This document shows positions 25,356 to 37,243 of a stretch of DNA of 64,000 nucleotides, piece after piece. The notes under the pieces were generated by a model. That model had not been told where the DNA came from, made no database searches, and worked only from the letters and a program-made list of their open reading frames with translations. The DNA is taken from positions 67,900,115 through 67,964,114 of the forward strand of contig NC_052619.1 of NCBI RefSeq assembly GCF_016545825.1, given 5' to 3'. This DNA comes from Eucalyptus grandis (Eukaryota > Streptophyta > Magnoliopsida > Myrtales > Myrtaceae). Position 1 is the stretch's first letter. Each line of letters starts with the position of its first letter. The position numbers and the translations under genes were made by a program.

Positions 25356-25445
25356 AATAGTGAACACTATCCTTTAATGTTCTTGTGGGCACCACCGCGT
25401 AAGCATTTGAATGTAAAAAGTGAATCGTGCTTAAGAGAGTCCAAA

Positions 25446-25581
25446 GTAGAAGCACGATCTTTGTCGAAAGACCCGAAAATACAGTGTTTAAACGAAAACT
25501 TATGCATACCGAAGTAGAAGCACGATCTTTGTCGAAAGACCTGAAAACATAGTGTATAAACGAAAACTTATGCATACCGAA
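25446..25581. repeat. 68-bp tandem duplication
   Basis: Two copies of a unit starting gtagaagcacgatctttgtc and ending tatgcataccgaa, with a few differences. In the 3' flank of unit C. Confidence 0.9.
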
Positions 25582-25733
25582 TGAAAAATAGAAAGTCTTC
25601 ATATCACATGCCATATTCAAGGCTCGACCACAGACCCATATCACGCCACTCCAAGCTTTCATATCCAAGTCATGCACACAAGCTGCAATTACGTCGGGGT
25701 GCGTCTGAAAATGCGATTACCATGTTCGATGAC

Positions 25734-28235
25734 CTAACGACGCGATCTTTCTTGAGCTCTCAACCATTTCGCGTAACATTCGAGACCCCAAACGGTGATT
25801 GTGTCCAGCGTGCGTGCCACGAACGCCTGAACCGAGTGCGACCAATAGGGGTTGCACACCCGGTCGTACCCGATCCACCGCACGCTAGCTCTGCTGAATA
25901 TCTCCGCCGAAGGTATGAAGAGATACCGACTCTTCATCTTGGTCATTTTGGTGGCAATGAAAAAGGGAGCCTGCAATATAATTGGAATTCAAGCGCAGCG
26001 TTAGTTCTAAAAGCTTTTTCCTTGGGACTTGCGATTCATTAATTTCTATGAAAACTTAATTACACATTTGAAGTGAATCTCTAACATCCAAGCATAACTG
26101 TTTATCTCATAGTTTCAAACAAACAGTCAAGGAGAAGAAAACAAGCACAATAACAAGACCATAAACAAAAGAACGCACATTAAGATTCGAAATTATACCT
26201 TTGCGAGATACAATGCCAGAAAAACCGTTTTCCTTTGGCTCATATAATGTCTTGTTTCACCAATTAGCAAAGGGCATCGAGTGGCATTTAACTAGCAAGT
26301 ACAATCGATACAGCTAGGGAATGTTTTGGAGATCAGGGGTTATTGAATGAGGCACGCATGGTCAATAAATTTACCGACCCATTTCACTTCTTCTTACAGA
26401 AGTACATAATCAGCATTGCACCCTTCTTTCCACAGAGGAACTTTTTTGAGTTTGTATAGGATGAAAGTCTTAAACTTATTATATGTTAGCCAATTCAATT
26501 ATAAAGCTTTCAATTGTGACAATTTAGTTCTAAACTTTTTAACGATTTGTCAATTTAGTCATAAATTTTTCAATTATATCAATTTAGTCTTAAACCTTTT
26601 GAAGATTTGACAATTTAATCCTAAATCTATTATTTGGCCAAAAGGACTACATTGCCAAAATTTCAAACGATTTATGACTAATTGGAAAAATTATCAAAAT
26701 GTTTATGATTAAATTGATACAATTAAAAGTATAAAGATGAAAATTTTAGGACTAATTTAGTATAATCGAAAGGCACCGAATTGACCTCCGTACAATAAAT
26801 TTAGGACTTTTTAAACAATTTTCCTAATGTGGAGAACTCACAAGTGAAAGAGCAAATAAGTGATTGCATGGTCTAGCTGATATGAAACATGACTAGTAAG
26901 ATAATCGCACAGACCAACGCATAGATTGGATTATATGACCCCCAACATGCGTTGTGGAATTGTCGCTAATCACGAAGTACCTAGGCTTCTAATCATCTTC
27001 CCTCTATTTGTGAAGTCATGGAGAATGAGACCTTGCTCCTAGTCTTTATTTTTTTGGGCTGAATATCACCCATTGAACACGATTAAATTAATCTATTGGA
27101 AGTTGAGCGGTTATTACGTCATTGAAGGAGAAAGTATATTATACATCCGTTTTACTACCGATGTGGAGAAGTGAGTCAATTAGTTTCAATAAAGTGATTG
27201 TGTTATGAAGGGAAATTCATTGGCGTATGATTTTCTTTTTTCAAAAGGAAAAAGTAAAATTATAACAACGTTCTCTCGCAAATTTATGAGTATTTAGTTA
27301 GGAGCGGAAAAGAGGACAGAACAAAGGGGACATAAGAATTTTAACCATATTATCACAATACCTAAATGATAGATGATTTTTCTCATACATTTACCTGACA
27401 TTGAATATCGATTCCTTGTCCCTCGTACTCTAGACTGATGCTTTTTGAGAATGTTGCCAGAAAACTGCAACGAATCACATTGATATATCAAGTTCACATG
27501 ATAGAACTATAAAAATAGATTGGATATAGAATTTTCCACTGTTGAAAGGTCCTTTTAGATCCAAATAATGTGAAACACACTAAATTGTTGGAACATTAAG
27601 CGATGTATAAACTTTTGTCCGGCATTGAATTTGATTAACTTCTTATTACTGCTTATAGTCCATCACATTGTTTACAATGTCAAATTTGTATATCAATCTT
27701 GATATAGCTACAATCCTAAAAGGAAATTAGTAAGAAAGACAAAACTTTTGCATTATAAATTTGATTAACAAATTACCGAAAAAAGAAGACTCAAAACTGG
27801 GAGAAAATCGAAACTTACGCTTTGGTGGAGGCATACAAGGTCAAAAGAGGAAACGAAGAGATATCCATGGCGGAACCAGATCCCATGTTCAAGATCGCTC
27901 CTCTCTTCCTCTTCAACATTCCATCAATCACTCCCTTCGTCACCCACACCGCTGCGTTGACGTTCACTCTCAATATGCTCTCCGTCAACTGTCGATCCAC
28001 CTCGTGAAAGTATTCCGGGGGACAACCCATCCCCGCGTTGTTGACCAGCAACCCGACGTCGATCCCTTCCGTCGCTCCTGCAATGGCCGCCACTATCTCC
28101 TCTCCGCTCAGCTTCGCGAGATCGGCGACCACTGTCTTGACCTGGACAAAGTGTCTCGTGCGTCAGCTGTACCATCGCTCGGGAATTTTAATGTAAATGG
28201 CATATGAAGTGCTAACTATGTAATGGACCTCGGTG
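25734..28235 (-). pseudogene. KCR-like unit C, C-terminal two thirds
   Basis: The best-preserved coding sequence of the array, but N-terminally truncated. Central exon 28141-27819 is open, with an AG acceptor (tttgtccag) and GT donor, encoding VKTVVADLAKLSGEE, GIDVGLLVNNAG, HEVDRQLTES, LKRKRGAILNMGSGS and YASTKA; the catalytic Ser and YxxxK are intact. Short exon 27464-27395 is open (SKSISLEYEGQGIDIQCQ). Last exon 25970-25734 is open, starting APFFIATKMTKM and ending AKWLRAQERSRR. Homology to B and E stops at 28235, where a Ty3-type LTR begins, so the Rossmann exon and membrane anchor are gone. A MITE lies in the last intron. Without the N-terminal part it cannot make a full reductase. Confidence 0.85.
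26464..26810. repeat. Foldback MITE in unit C intron
   Basis: Left aaagtcttaaacttattata and right complement aaaagtcctaaatttattgt form terminal inverted repeats. Same intron and family as 16375-16667 and 52111-52400. Confidence 0.65.
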
Positions 28236-28250
28236 CTTAAGTTAAAAAAA

Positions 28251-29147
28251 AAAGAAAATGCTAAAAGATGATCATTGCACCATTAAGTTACTTTCTTTTC
28301 AATAAAAAACATTATGTCATTAAAAAAGAAAGAAAAACTAAAGATCATTTCCTTGGTTAGTTAATAGGTTAATTCATAATTAACCTCATTTCATATCATC
28401 ATTATTTAGCATAGGTTGCATATATGCATAAAAAATGAATCATCATTAAAAAAAAAATCATAAAAGAGCATGCATGTAGAAATACCATGTCATTCATCCC
28501 ATATCACGTAGCACATGCATATTTGGGATTATATAATTTAAATTGCATACATATAGTGATAAGTTTAAGTCATACCATATGAATTGCATCTCACATGTCA
28601 TTAAAATAAATCCATGCATATTAAATTTAGATTAAGATTGCATATAATTAACATTTTAAAAAAAAAAAGAAAAAAGAAAAATTAGGTGTCTTGTCATTTA
28701 GAAATCATGTTTAGAGCATGCAATTTTATTAGCATTTTTTATTGAATGTTATTTTATTGATTGTGCACTTGCATGACCACCATTTGCATATTAGTAGCTT
28801 AAGTTAAAATTAATCAACATTGCCTGCAAAATATTTTTGAAATTAAAATAAAAGGTACCGAAAGGGCGTTAGACTAATCTAGTGTAACCATGTCCCCGGA
28901 CTTATTGAATCTCTGGTTCGTGAAAATAAAGTACTCTCCCATACTTTATTTGGGTTTCTAATCAACCCTAATTGATTAGTGGCGGCTCCAAATTGAATAT
29001 AATTGCATATTTAAATAGATTAATTTTTTAACATTAAGTCGCGATTGGTAGGACTTGGGAGGGTCCGTGCCAAGTCTTCGGACTTAGTAATCCATTAGCC
29101 TTCTTTAGGTAATTCACATTCAAAAGAAATTCGGGAAGGTCGCGACA
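28251..29147 (+). repeat. Truncated 5' LTR of the Ty3-type element
   Basis: Matches 37933-38814 very closely. Its first 2.5 kb is absent: KCR unit C sequence stops at 28235 and an A-rich junction precedes the homology. Confidence 0.9.
28924..28979 (+). other. Two LTR hairpins around an AATAAA
   Basis: Hairpin 1: aaataaagta / tactttattt (28924-28933, 28942-28951), 10 bp, loop ctctccca, with AATAAA inside the stem. Hairpin 2: ctaatcaa / ttgattag (28958-28965, 28972-28979), 8 bp. Both recur in the 3' LTR at 38591-38646. Confidence 0.8.
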
Positions 29148-29150
29148 GCT

Positions 29151-29168
29151 TGGCGACTCCGCTGGGGA
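29151..29168 (+). other. Primer-binding site (tRNA-Arg type)
   Basis: tggcgactccgctgggga three bases after the LTR end. I recall plant tRNA-Arg(ACG) ending in the complement of this with one difference. Confidence 0.65.
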
Positions 29169-30136
29169 ATGAGTTAAAATTCATAGTGGACATAGGCCTG
29201 TTTTTTTTTTTTTTAAAGTATTTTGTTTAGCAACATGGAAACAAGATACGCTCTTAACATAAAGTGTTAAATGTTTTTGCAGATGGGAGGTATAAGGGGA
29301 GTAGTCATTGCTAACCCTTGTTTTGCAGGTTGGAGTTAAGGATGAATGGTTGAACTATAGAAGTGTTGTTTGCAATTAAACTGTTGTGCATGTTTTATTA
29401 TTTTTAGCACTACACTATTGCACATACAACCTCGCTGCGGACTGGGTTGCGATAGGATTCTTAGGATGGTGTTGAGAAGGATACTTCCTCTAAAGCGAGA
29501 CTGCTATATAGAGGTTGACCTTCTCTTCCCCGAAAGTTCTTCATGGTGTCGAATGTGTTTGTCCATATCCGCGAGATTGCGTGATTATTGGGTATTCCAT
29601 TCGACTGAGCCGGAGTTAGGGGGACCTGACACGTTAATGCGAGACTGCAACGGTCAGATCATCCTCTTAGCTCACTTTGTTAAGCCGTCTAGGTAGAAAT
29701 CGAGCATCACGTCTCATGTGCATGTGTATGTGATTGCCATTGATTTTATTTGATGAAGTAAGTCTTCTATCCCTATACAATGCAATTTATTTTGTCGTAT
29801 TTTCGGGTCGATCCATGACAATCTAGGTCAATCATTAATTTAATTCCTTTGTTAGTTAGAAATGAAATGAGAAAATTGCCATGCAATGAATCATTTGGAA
29901 AATGAAAAATTGGAAATTTGTTTTCAATTCATGTCTTGGCTCTTCCTAGTTCATGTTTAAGAAATTTCATCCCTCTTTGGAGCATCTCGTGTCTTTATTT
30001 TCCTAGTCCATTTTTTGAAAATCCTTTTCATATGTGGATTTTTCTTAACTAAAAAATAGATTGTTGTCATGGATTGGTTTCTCATTATACCTCGTTCTTA
30101 CATATTTCCATTTTCCTTAGGCAATAAAGAACTAGA
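29169..30136 (+). other. Leader of the Ty3-type element
   Basis: Untranslated leader between primer site and gag-like ORF. A spliced intron is possible but not demonstrated. The ORF at 29370-29696 has no recognisable domain. Confidence 0.4.
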
Positions 30137-30667
30137 ATGGCCGACCAAACCGAAATGCGTGATCGTATCTCCGCTATGGAAGACCAACTCCGACAGTTGC
30201 TCGCCTCTATGCAATTCATGACAGCTTAAATCCAATCCCTCCAAACGGATTTGACTCTTGCACCTGCTCTCCCTGAGACAATAGTTTTGAAGCAGTTAGG
30301 CGAGACCCAAATGAGCAATGGCGACATGCCTGACCTGGAAGATGACCCACTGTTGGTCACTATCAAAAAAACTAAACCTGACAATGTCCCTAATATGGGG
30401 CAAGATGAAGTGGAAGTGATGGACACTCTGGGGCAGCCTAGTGGCAAGTTTGATTACCTGGTGAAGTATTCGGCTCCTCCTAGCTTTTACTTTGACTCTC
30501 GCAACATAGTTCCAAGTGGATGGGATGACATGGACGATCTGATGCCTCAAAAGATAGAGAACTCTGATGACGCCCTGGAAGGAATCACAGGTCTGTTTGA
30601 TGACCTCTTCATAAGAGCCAATGACGAAGGACCTTCGGAAGACATGGACGTTAGCCTGCAAGAGTAA
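30137..30667 (+). pseudogene. gag-like ORF with one stop
   Basis: ATG at 30137 opens MADQTEMRDRISAMEDQL, a short coiled-coil start typical of Tat/Ogre-like ORFs. An in-frame TAA at 30227-30229 interrupts it, then the same frame runs to 30667 as an acidic protein (NMGQDEVEVMDTLGQP, YFDSRNIVPSGWDDMDD). I recognise no capsid, RT or integrase motif. It may be the fused start and end of a larger gag-pol after internal deletion. Confidence 0.5.
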
Positions 30668-33560
30668 CTTGTTACTATTGCACATTCCCCTGCGCGGGAA
30701 TTTTTATCTCTTTCTAGGAATTTTTATCACTTTTTAGGATTGATTTTTGCTTTTTAGGAATCGTTTTCGATGTTTTCTCTTTTTAGGGGTTAGGAATCAC
30801 AATTTCCATTCCAATAATGTAATTCATTTGATTCTATTCAATGAAATTACAATTTTATTTCAAATTTTGAGGACATGATGGAGTACTCCAAACCAGTCCA
30901 ATGACGATATCCAACCATGAAAGAAACTATCATCTACGGAGAAATCCTGAGGGCTGGACTTTTTCATGCTTCCTCCCAAAAAAATTTTCGAAAACAAAAG
31001 CATTTCATTGCTAAAAAAAACAAAAAACAAAAAACAAAAAAACATTTTCCCAAAGCTTGTAGCGAGATTAAACTGTTTGTTTGTCGACTCATTTGCTTCT
31101 TGTCTCGAACATGATTCTATAACTTGTTATGACAAGGGACATCTGAGAATGACGTATCAAGTTTCAATGATCATAAACTTGACTTGTGATCAACAGGTTT
31201 AGAGCGCACTTGTAATGAAAAAGATTCGGGGCAAGTAAAAGAGGACCATCATTCCCTGGTGGAAGAGTTGACAAATTGGGGGGATGACAGGTTTTGGTAG
31301 TGACCCGACTGGGATAAAGTCTTCACCCGAACCAAAATGGATGTGCAATTTGAATTTACTTTGATGTTGCATAGTATCATACTGATGCATGTTCTCTTAT
31401 GCAGGGGCAAAAGTGGATTTCCAGTCTTGAATGATAGGGACAATCCAAAGACATCAACTGCTGAGGCAATTCCCATTGTAGAGGAATCCTTGAATGAATC
31501 CTTAAAACCATTTTGCAGTATAGAAAACTGTTTGAAGTTGACATGCTTAAAGCTGTTGAATTTTTAAAAAAAAAAGGATTTTGCATGATGACTCTTACAT
31601 GTTTTATCCACCAATTCCACTAAGAACATCAAGATGGACTAATTTAATGAATGATGTGGAATTGATTGAGCATACTAAATAAGACGAGTCGGGATGATGA
31701 AAGGCAAGCCCTATCCTATACATAGTCCCATATTCATACACTTGTGAGATGAGTGTAGGAATGTTCATATCCATAAGGTAAAGAGTTCTCTCGCAAGAGG
31801 TACGGCAACTGAAATGATGAGAGGCAATTCATTTCTCTATCCCAAACACTACAGGTGATCCATTGCTCAACCCTTTTGAGCCCATACACTTATGGATATT
31901 CTTTTCAAATTACTCCTGTCAAGAATCACCCCACATCGGGGCAACTAAGAGATCAAATGGCATCATGAGATGAAGAAAATGAATTGAAATTTTCTTGCTT
32001 TCACTTGCATCAATCTTCAAGTCATGCTATTACATTGAATTCATGTGTTAATTTAAGTGCCTTAGGATGACGAAGAGTATTTCTTTCTCTATCCTATATA
32101 CTTATATCCTTTGCATAGCCCACTTGAGCCTGCAATTTTATTTCTTTAAACCCAGTTGGTGATCATCCCCCACACTGGGCAAGGCAAAAGGCAGATGAAG
32201 ACTCTTGAAAAGTTTGAGTGTCATTCAAAGTGTAATGCGCAAGAATTGAACTCAAAATAGAACTAAGGGGCATGAAAAAGCAATGTGCCTGGTAAAAGCA
32301 AGGCCGATGCCCATGAAAAGAAGTGAAGAAAAAATGCATGAGAACTAGGGACATAAAAGTGGTGTGCCTGGTAAAAGCAAGGTCAATGCCCATAGATAAA
32401 AAAAGAAAGTCAAGATAGGTGACTGTCAATTACAAGAATTAAATCCCAATGGAGCAATACTCAAAGAACTCAAATGCCGAGTTTCTAAAATTAATGGGGG
32501 ACTTCATGAAGCCAATCCCCGATGGTGAAAAAGAAAACTGGTGGCAATGCCAAGATGATCACCAACTTTGACCCTTATACACATCTTTGAGCCTAACGAT
32601 CCTTTCGTTTCTCAACCCATAAACCCAGCCTATGTTATGTCCCTTACAAAGTCTCTTCAGATTAGGGCATTTTAATTAACATAGGAATTCATATGTTTTA
32701 AGTATTGCTCGAAGAAGTGCGAGCAAGATTATTTCTTTTTCATTTTGCAGGATTCTTGACTTGTAAACCCGAAGATGATTACAAGACTGTTCATTCAATA
32801 GCTTTGACTCAAAGAGTCCTTTTGTTAAGCCATTGACCAAGCCCACATTATGGTCCCTGTTAAAAACCTCTCAGATTGGTAAGATCGTACCGCTTGCGAG
32901 AATACTCAGACCCATGTCGATATGATAAAATTGAGTGATTCTCATAAAATAGCCATTCTAAATGAGAGTGAGTGAAAGTCATTTCTAACCGAAAGTCTCT
33001 CATTTAGTATTTTTAAGAAATCCATGTCATGAGTGAAAGTTGTCTTGAACGATAATTCTCTCTAGTGGAAATTTGGGTGATGCACAAGTCATTATGCATG
33101 AACCTTCATTGAATTGATAAAAGCTTCAGTAGATTTTGAAGCATGCATTCCAGAATAGCCTTAATTGCTTATTTCATTGGTAAATGCATTTTTGCTCTAA
33201 TCATGTCTGACAGATAATGTTTTCTCAAAGACCCAAGAGCTCTTGATATTCAGGTTCCTTTCAAAATGCGTCATGATATTAAGAGATGAGAAACCATCAT
33301 GAACATTCAAGGTGCATCCTTGATGTTCCAAAATTTATTTCTACTAGGAGGTGAGAGGCCTCCACAATATATCTAAGTTCCAGAAGACATATCCCAAAGA
33401 ATCAGAGATATCATCAGGTAAGTATATCTCTACCCATTCTCGACACTTGATTCGGTCAAGCTGTCCTTTTTATCGACCTAGCGTGCTTTCATAGCCTAGA
33501 GTCCTTTACACCGACACTCGATCGAACTGTCCCCCAAAGATTTTTCTCCAGATTCAGTTT
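30668..33560 (+). other. Repeat-rich untranslated part of the Ty3-type element
   Basis: No credible long ORF. Visible structure: an approximate repeat at 32265-32395 sharing gtgcctggtaaaagcaaggt; and a block at about 32875-33125 that returns, diverged, at about 34278-34550 (aagatcgtac, gagtgagtgaaag, accttcattgaatt). Ogre-like elements commonly have such long repeated 3' regions. Confidence 0.45.
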
Positions 33561-33569
33561 GACTAAGGT

Positions 33570-34046
33570 GATCGAAGAAAGGTTCGGGTCCTGGTCAGAT
33601 AATCTATGCTACAACGTTAGGTGACCGAAGAAAGGTTCGGGTCCTAGCCAAGCAAAATCCTCGTTTAGGCAACCATAGAATGGTACGGGTCCTAGACAAC
33701 ATATATTTCCCTATTCAGGCGACCGTAGAATGGTACGGGTCCTGGAAAGTAAACCCCCGTTTAGGCGACCGTAGAATGGTATGGGTCCTGGAAGGTAAAC
33801 CCCTGTTTAGGCGACCGTAGAATGGTACGGGTCCTAGACAAAACCTATTTCCCTATTCAGGCGACCGTAGAATGGTATGGGTCTTGGAAGGTAAATCTCC
33901 GTTTAGGCGACCGTAGAATGGTACGGGTCCTAGACACAATCAAACACTGTCATACTGGGTGACCGTAGAATGGTACGAGCCCTGGGAAAGCAGTCTCTTT
34001 ACAAAGCCATGTTACTATTCTGGGTGACCGTAGAATGGTATGGGTC
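33570..34046 (+). repeat. Ten tandem hairpin-bearing repeats
   Basis: Ten units of 46-65 bp, each with a 20-22 bp core. Main form: gaccgta-gaatgg-tacgggtc, a 7-bp stem with one bulged G and a 6-base loop. Starts at 33570, 33623, 33670, 33721, 33767, 33813, 33863, 33909, 33961 and 34026. The first two read gaccgaa/ttcgggtc (unit 1 has gatcgaa), so the stem pair next to the loop is exchanged. Units 5, 7 and 10 have tatgggtc, giving a G-T wobble. Spacers alternate cctagaca and cctggaa types. Confidence 0.85.
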
Positions 34047-34671
34047 CTGGACATGTAATACCAACTATCTCAAATCACTCTACCCTCCTTGAGGGTAAGT
34101 TATTCCAGGTAGATTCCTTTATCATCTACATTAGCATTTCCATGCGTCATATAAATTGCATTTCGAAATAGGATTCATTTTTTTCAAAAAAAAAATAAAA
34201 TCATTCAGTGCATATGCATAGTCAAAATTAAGGTCTCAATTTATTTTTGAAGGCAACATCTTCGAGCTCACCTTCAAATGGGTAAGGTCGTACTGATTGC
34301 AAGAAAATTCGAACTCTTGTCGACAAGATGATGATAAGATTGAGTGATATATTCCCGCATCAATGGTCGAGACAAATAACCCCTTCTAAATGAGAGCGAG
34401 TGAAAAAGCCTTTTTCACACAAAAAGTGTCTCGTTTAGCATGTTCAAGAGATTCACAGTTTAGTGAAAATTGTCTTGATAATTTTTCCCGATGGAAGTTT
34501 GAAAAAGCCATCATGCATGGACCTTCATTGAATTAAAAAAAAATTCATTGAATTTTTCCTCAAAGACCAAAAAATTGTCTTTAAAACCCTAAGTTTGTTT
34601 AGTCATCTTGGTGCTTGATGGGAATTCCAAGTACCCATTTATAAAATGTTTTGAAATGTCTAGTTTGAGTT

Positions 34672-34990
34672 CCAGATATTTGAACCTTTAAACGATTGAT
34701 GTGACTTTCAAGTGTTTGTCTTTTCAAATATCTGATATGATTTCCAGATATTTAGTAAAATATTTTCAAATGCCTAATGTGAACTCCAGATATTTGAATC
34801 CTTAAATGCTTGATATGACTTCCAAGTATTTGTCTTTTCAAACATCTGATGTGATTTCCGGATGTTTAGTAAAATATTTTCAAATGTCTAATGTGAACTC
34901 CAGATATTTGAACCCTTAAATGCTTGATACGACTTCCAAGTATTTGTCTTTTCAAACATCTGATGTGATTTCCAAGTGCTTGGGATCTGA
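34672..34990 (+). repeat. 114-bp higher-order repeat of 38-bp monomers
   Basis: ccagatatttgaa starts at 34672, 34786 and 34900, so the period is 114 bp. Inside each there are three related monomers of about 38 bp built on (t)ctgatgtga.ttccagatatt and ending in ttttcaaa or cttaaa. Confidence 0.8.
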
Positions 34991-35375
34991 TGAGAGTTCC
35001 AAATCCTTGAAGACTTTGAGCCTTTCAATTATCTGAAGAGTTTTCCAGATGTTTGTCAGGTCTCATAAGAATCATTTCACACCTAATAATAATTTTCTGA
35101 ATCTCCAGATAAGTATGACAGGTACGTGTTCTTCTTTGCATTTGCATTTCATTAAGCATGGACACATAGAAATATATGTTCTTGACCAAATCATTGCATT
35201 TACATGGCATTCTTTATTGCATGACCTTGCATTTATTTGAGTCCATTTCTTAAATAAATAAAAAGTCATTACAATTAACATTTGCATACGCATTTCATAT
35301 TCATTTTGCATTCATTCTGCATAATCTAAATTTAGGTGTCATTTATCTTTGATAGAAACCTCTACGAGCTTCCCT

Positions 35376-35392
35376 TCAAAGAGGGGCAAACA
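35376..35392 (+). other. Polypurine tract
   Basis: caaagaggggcaaaca immediately before tgttgaca, the 5' end of the 3' LTR. Confidence 0.7.
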
Positions 35393-35577
35393 TGTTGACA
35401 CATAATATTTTAGAAAATAATAAATAAAATAAAAATTCGATTTTGGAAATTTTTTATTGAAAATATATCTTCATTTCAAAATTAAAAAAATTCATTTTTA
35501 TTTGATTTTGGAGCCTTTTTATTGTTGGAGTCGTTGAGTGAATATCTCGCCGCAAAAACAACTTTGAGCGCTTTCAC

Positions 35578-35584
35578 TATAAAA
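35578..35584 (+). promoter_or_regulatory. TATA box in the 3' LTR
   Basis: tataaaa in context ttcactataaaatgcgaggc. GA-rich sequence follows, as in many LTR leaders. It is the probable core promoter of the element. Confidence 0.6.
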
Positions 35585-35779
35585 TGCGAGGCTTCGGAAT
35601 CGAGTGAAGGAGGGCTTTCTGGGATCGAATAAAAAAAAAAAGAGAAAAGGAGAAAAAGTGAAAAGAGAGGAAAGGGAAGAGAGGTTTAGTTTTTTTTTTT
35701 TAAGGGAAAGTGTACGGGGGCGAGAGAGGGAGGTGACGTGAGGGAGACTTGAGAGAGAGAGAGAGGGGATCAGCGGGAC

Positions 35780-36860
35780 TCGGCGGCGGGAAAAGGGGAA
35801 AAGAGCATAACACTGCTCATCTTCTTCCTCTTGACCGCGACTATTGTGGCGCCTCCACCTTCTGATTAACAACACCGGACACCGCCTGCTGCCCGGGCCA
35901 CTAGCCACCTCCGAGTCGCCGACCGCCGCTCTTCTGCCGGCAGCGCCGCTTCCCGATCCGCTCAGATCCTCCACCGGCACCGCCCTCCACCCGCAGCCGC
36001 GGAGCCACCGAGCTGCACCGGTCACCTCACCAGCACCGCCTCACATCGATGACCCGCAACCCCACTGCACGCCGTTCGGACCTCTGTCACACTAGCATCG
36101 CCCAACTTCGCTAGAGATCTGCTCCTGCTTAGCCCTGCGTTCGCTGAGCCACTCGCCGCATCTCCAGTGATCACCTGACGCCGAGCCGCTCCACGCCATT
36201 GCGACCAGTCCCCGCGCCGGGCCGCGCGGCCGATCCGTCGCACGCCTCCACCTCGATCGGCGCCCCGCCCGACGACTCGAAGCCCCGACGCTCCACCCTC
36301 CACGAGTAGGTCCGAGCCATGCCACAGCCGAGCCACCTTCCCCGCGCTGACGTAGCCGCCGGTCTCCGTCCGCGAGCCCCGACGACCCGCGCCACCACGG
36401 CCGAGCCTTGCCCCGAGCTTAGCCACAGCTGGATCTAGATCCGTGCCACCTTGGCGCCGCCTCCGCCTCGATTCCCGATTTGACGCCGCCCCGAAGCTAG
36501 CCGCGACCGCGCGCAACCCTCGCTCCGCCTTCGACGCATCCACCCGACGACCCGCGAGCACACCTCCACGGCCGACGCCGTCTCGGTCGCGAAGGCGCCG
36601 CCGCTCGCGATCCGGAGCCGGGTCCCTGCTGTCGTCGATCGGCAGCCCGCAACCTCGGCGGACCTTCCCGACGCATCAAATCCGGCGGCCTGCACAGCCT
36701 CGTCGCCCCCGACAGCTCGAGTAGCGCATCTCACGCCCGAGCGACGCCTGACCACCTCCGTTCCGAGTCTCCTCGCCGGAGCTCCTCATCGTGCACCTGC
36801 TGTGCCCTTGCCAGGGCTCTGACGCCGGCCATCCTCCACCCAGCGCCGTCCACCATTGTT
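35780..36860. other. CpG-rich block inside the LTR
   Basis: About 1.1 kb of high GC with frequent cg, in AT-rich surroundings. It opens Arg/Ala/Pro-rich frames on both strands (for example 36022-36561 on -, 35844-36095 on +), which I ascribe to composition. I see no protein domain. It could be the transcribed leader (R region). Confidence 0.6.
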
Positions 36861-37049
36861 GGTTTTTTTTTTTGTTAATTTCCTTTTTAGGTGATTTACT
36901 TTTTATCCTTTTATTCTTATTTATTTATCTAGTTATTTTAAGTGCTGTCATTTTTGCTTAAGTTAGAACATAGGAAGTCAATTTTAATTATTTGTATAGT
37001 TTAGACATTATCCTTAAGGTTTTGCCTAAAACTATGTAATTATTAATTT

Positions 37050-37243
37050 GGTTCGAAAGACGTCGGATCATTTTTTTAATTATATTAATTTTCGGGCTTT
37101 TTGATGGTATTTTGGTTGTTAAATCAATGTAATTATTAATATGATCCGTAAGACTTCGGATTAGATTTTTAATTATTTTGAACTCTTTGTCGTGATAATT
37201 AGGTTTAGAATAATCGATAATTTGACCTGCGAGACAACGGGTT
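37050..37243 (+). repeat. Three AGAC-loop hairpins about 90 bp apart
   Basis: ggttcga/tcggatc (37050-37069), gatccg/cggatt (37143-37162) and gacctg/cgggtt (37224-37243). Each loop contains agac. The stems differ but still pair, with wobbles. Confidence 0.6.

Noticed and set aside
33570..34046. CRISPR-like array
   Set aside because: Repeats are regular in part, but the spacers are themselves repeated, the host is a plant, and the array lies inside a retroelement.
29148..35392. Search for RT or integrase in the Ty3-type element
   Set aside because: None of the visible frames shows RT, RNase H or integrase motifs; the element is deleted, so no pol is annotated.
36022..36755. Long Arg/Ala/Gly-rich ORFs on both strands
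   Set aside because: They overlap in several frames at once in a CpG-rich LTR block; composition explains them and no domain is visible.
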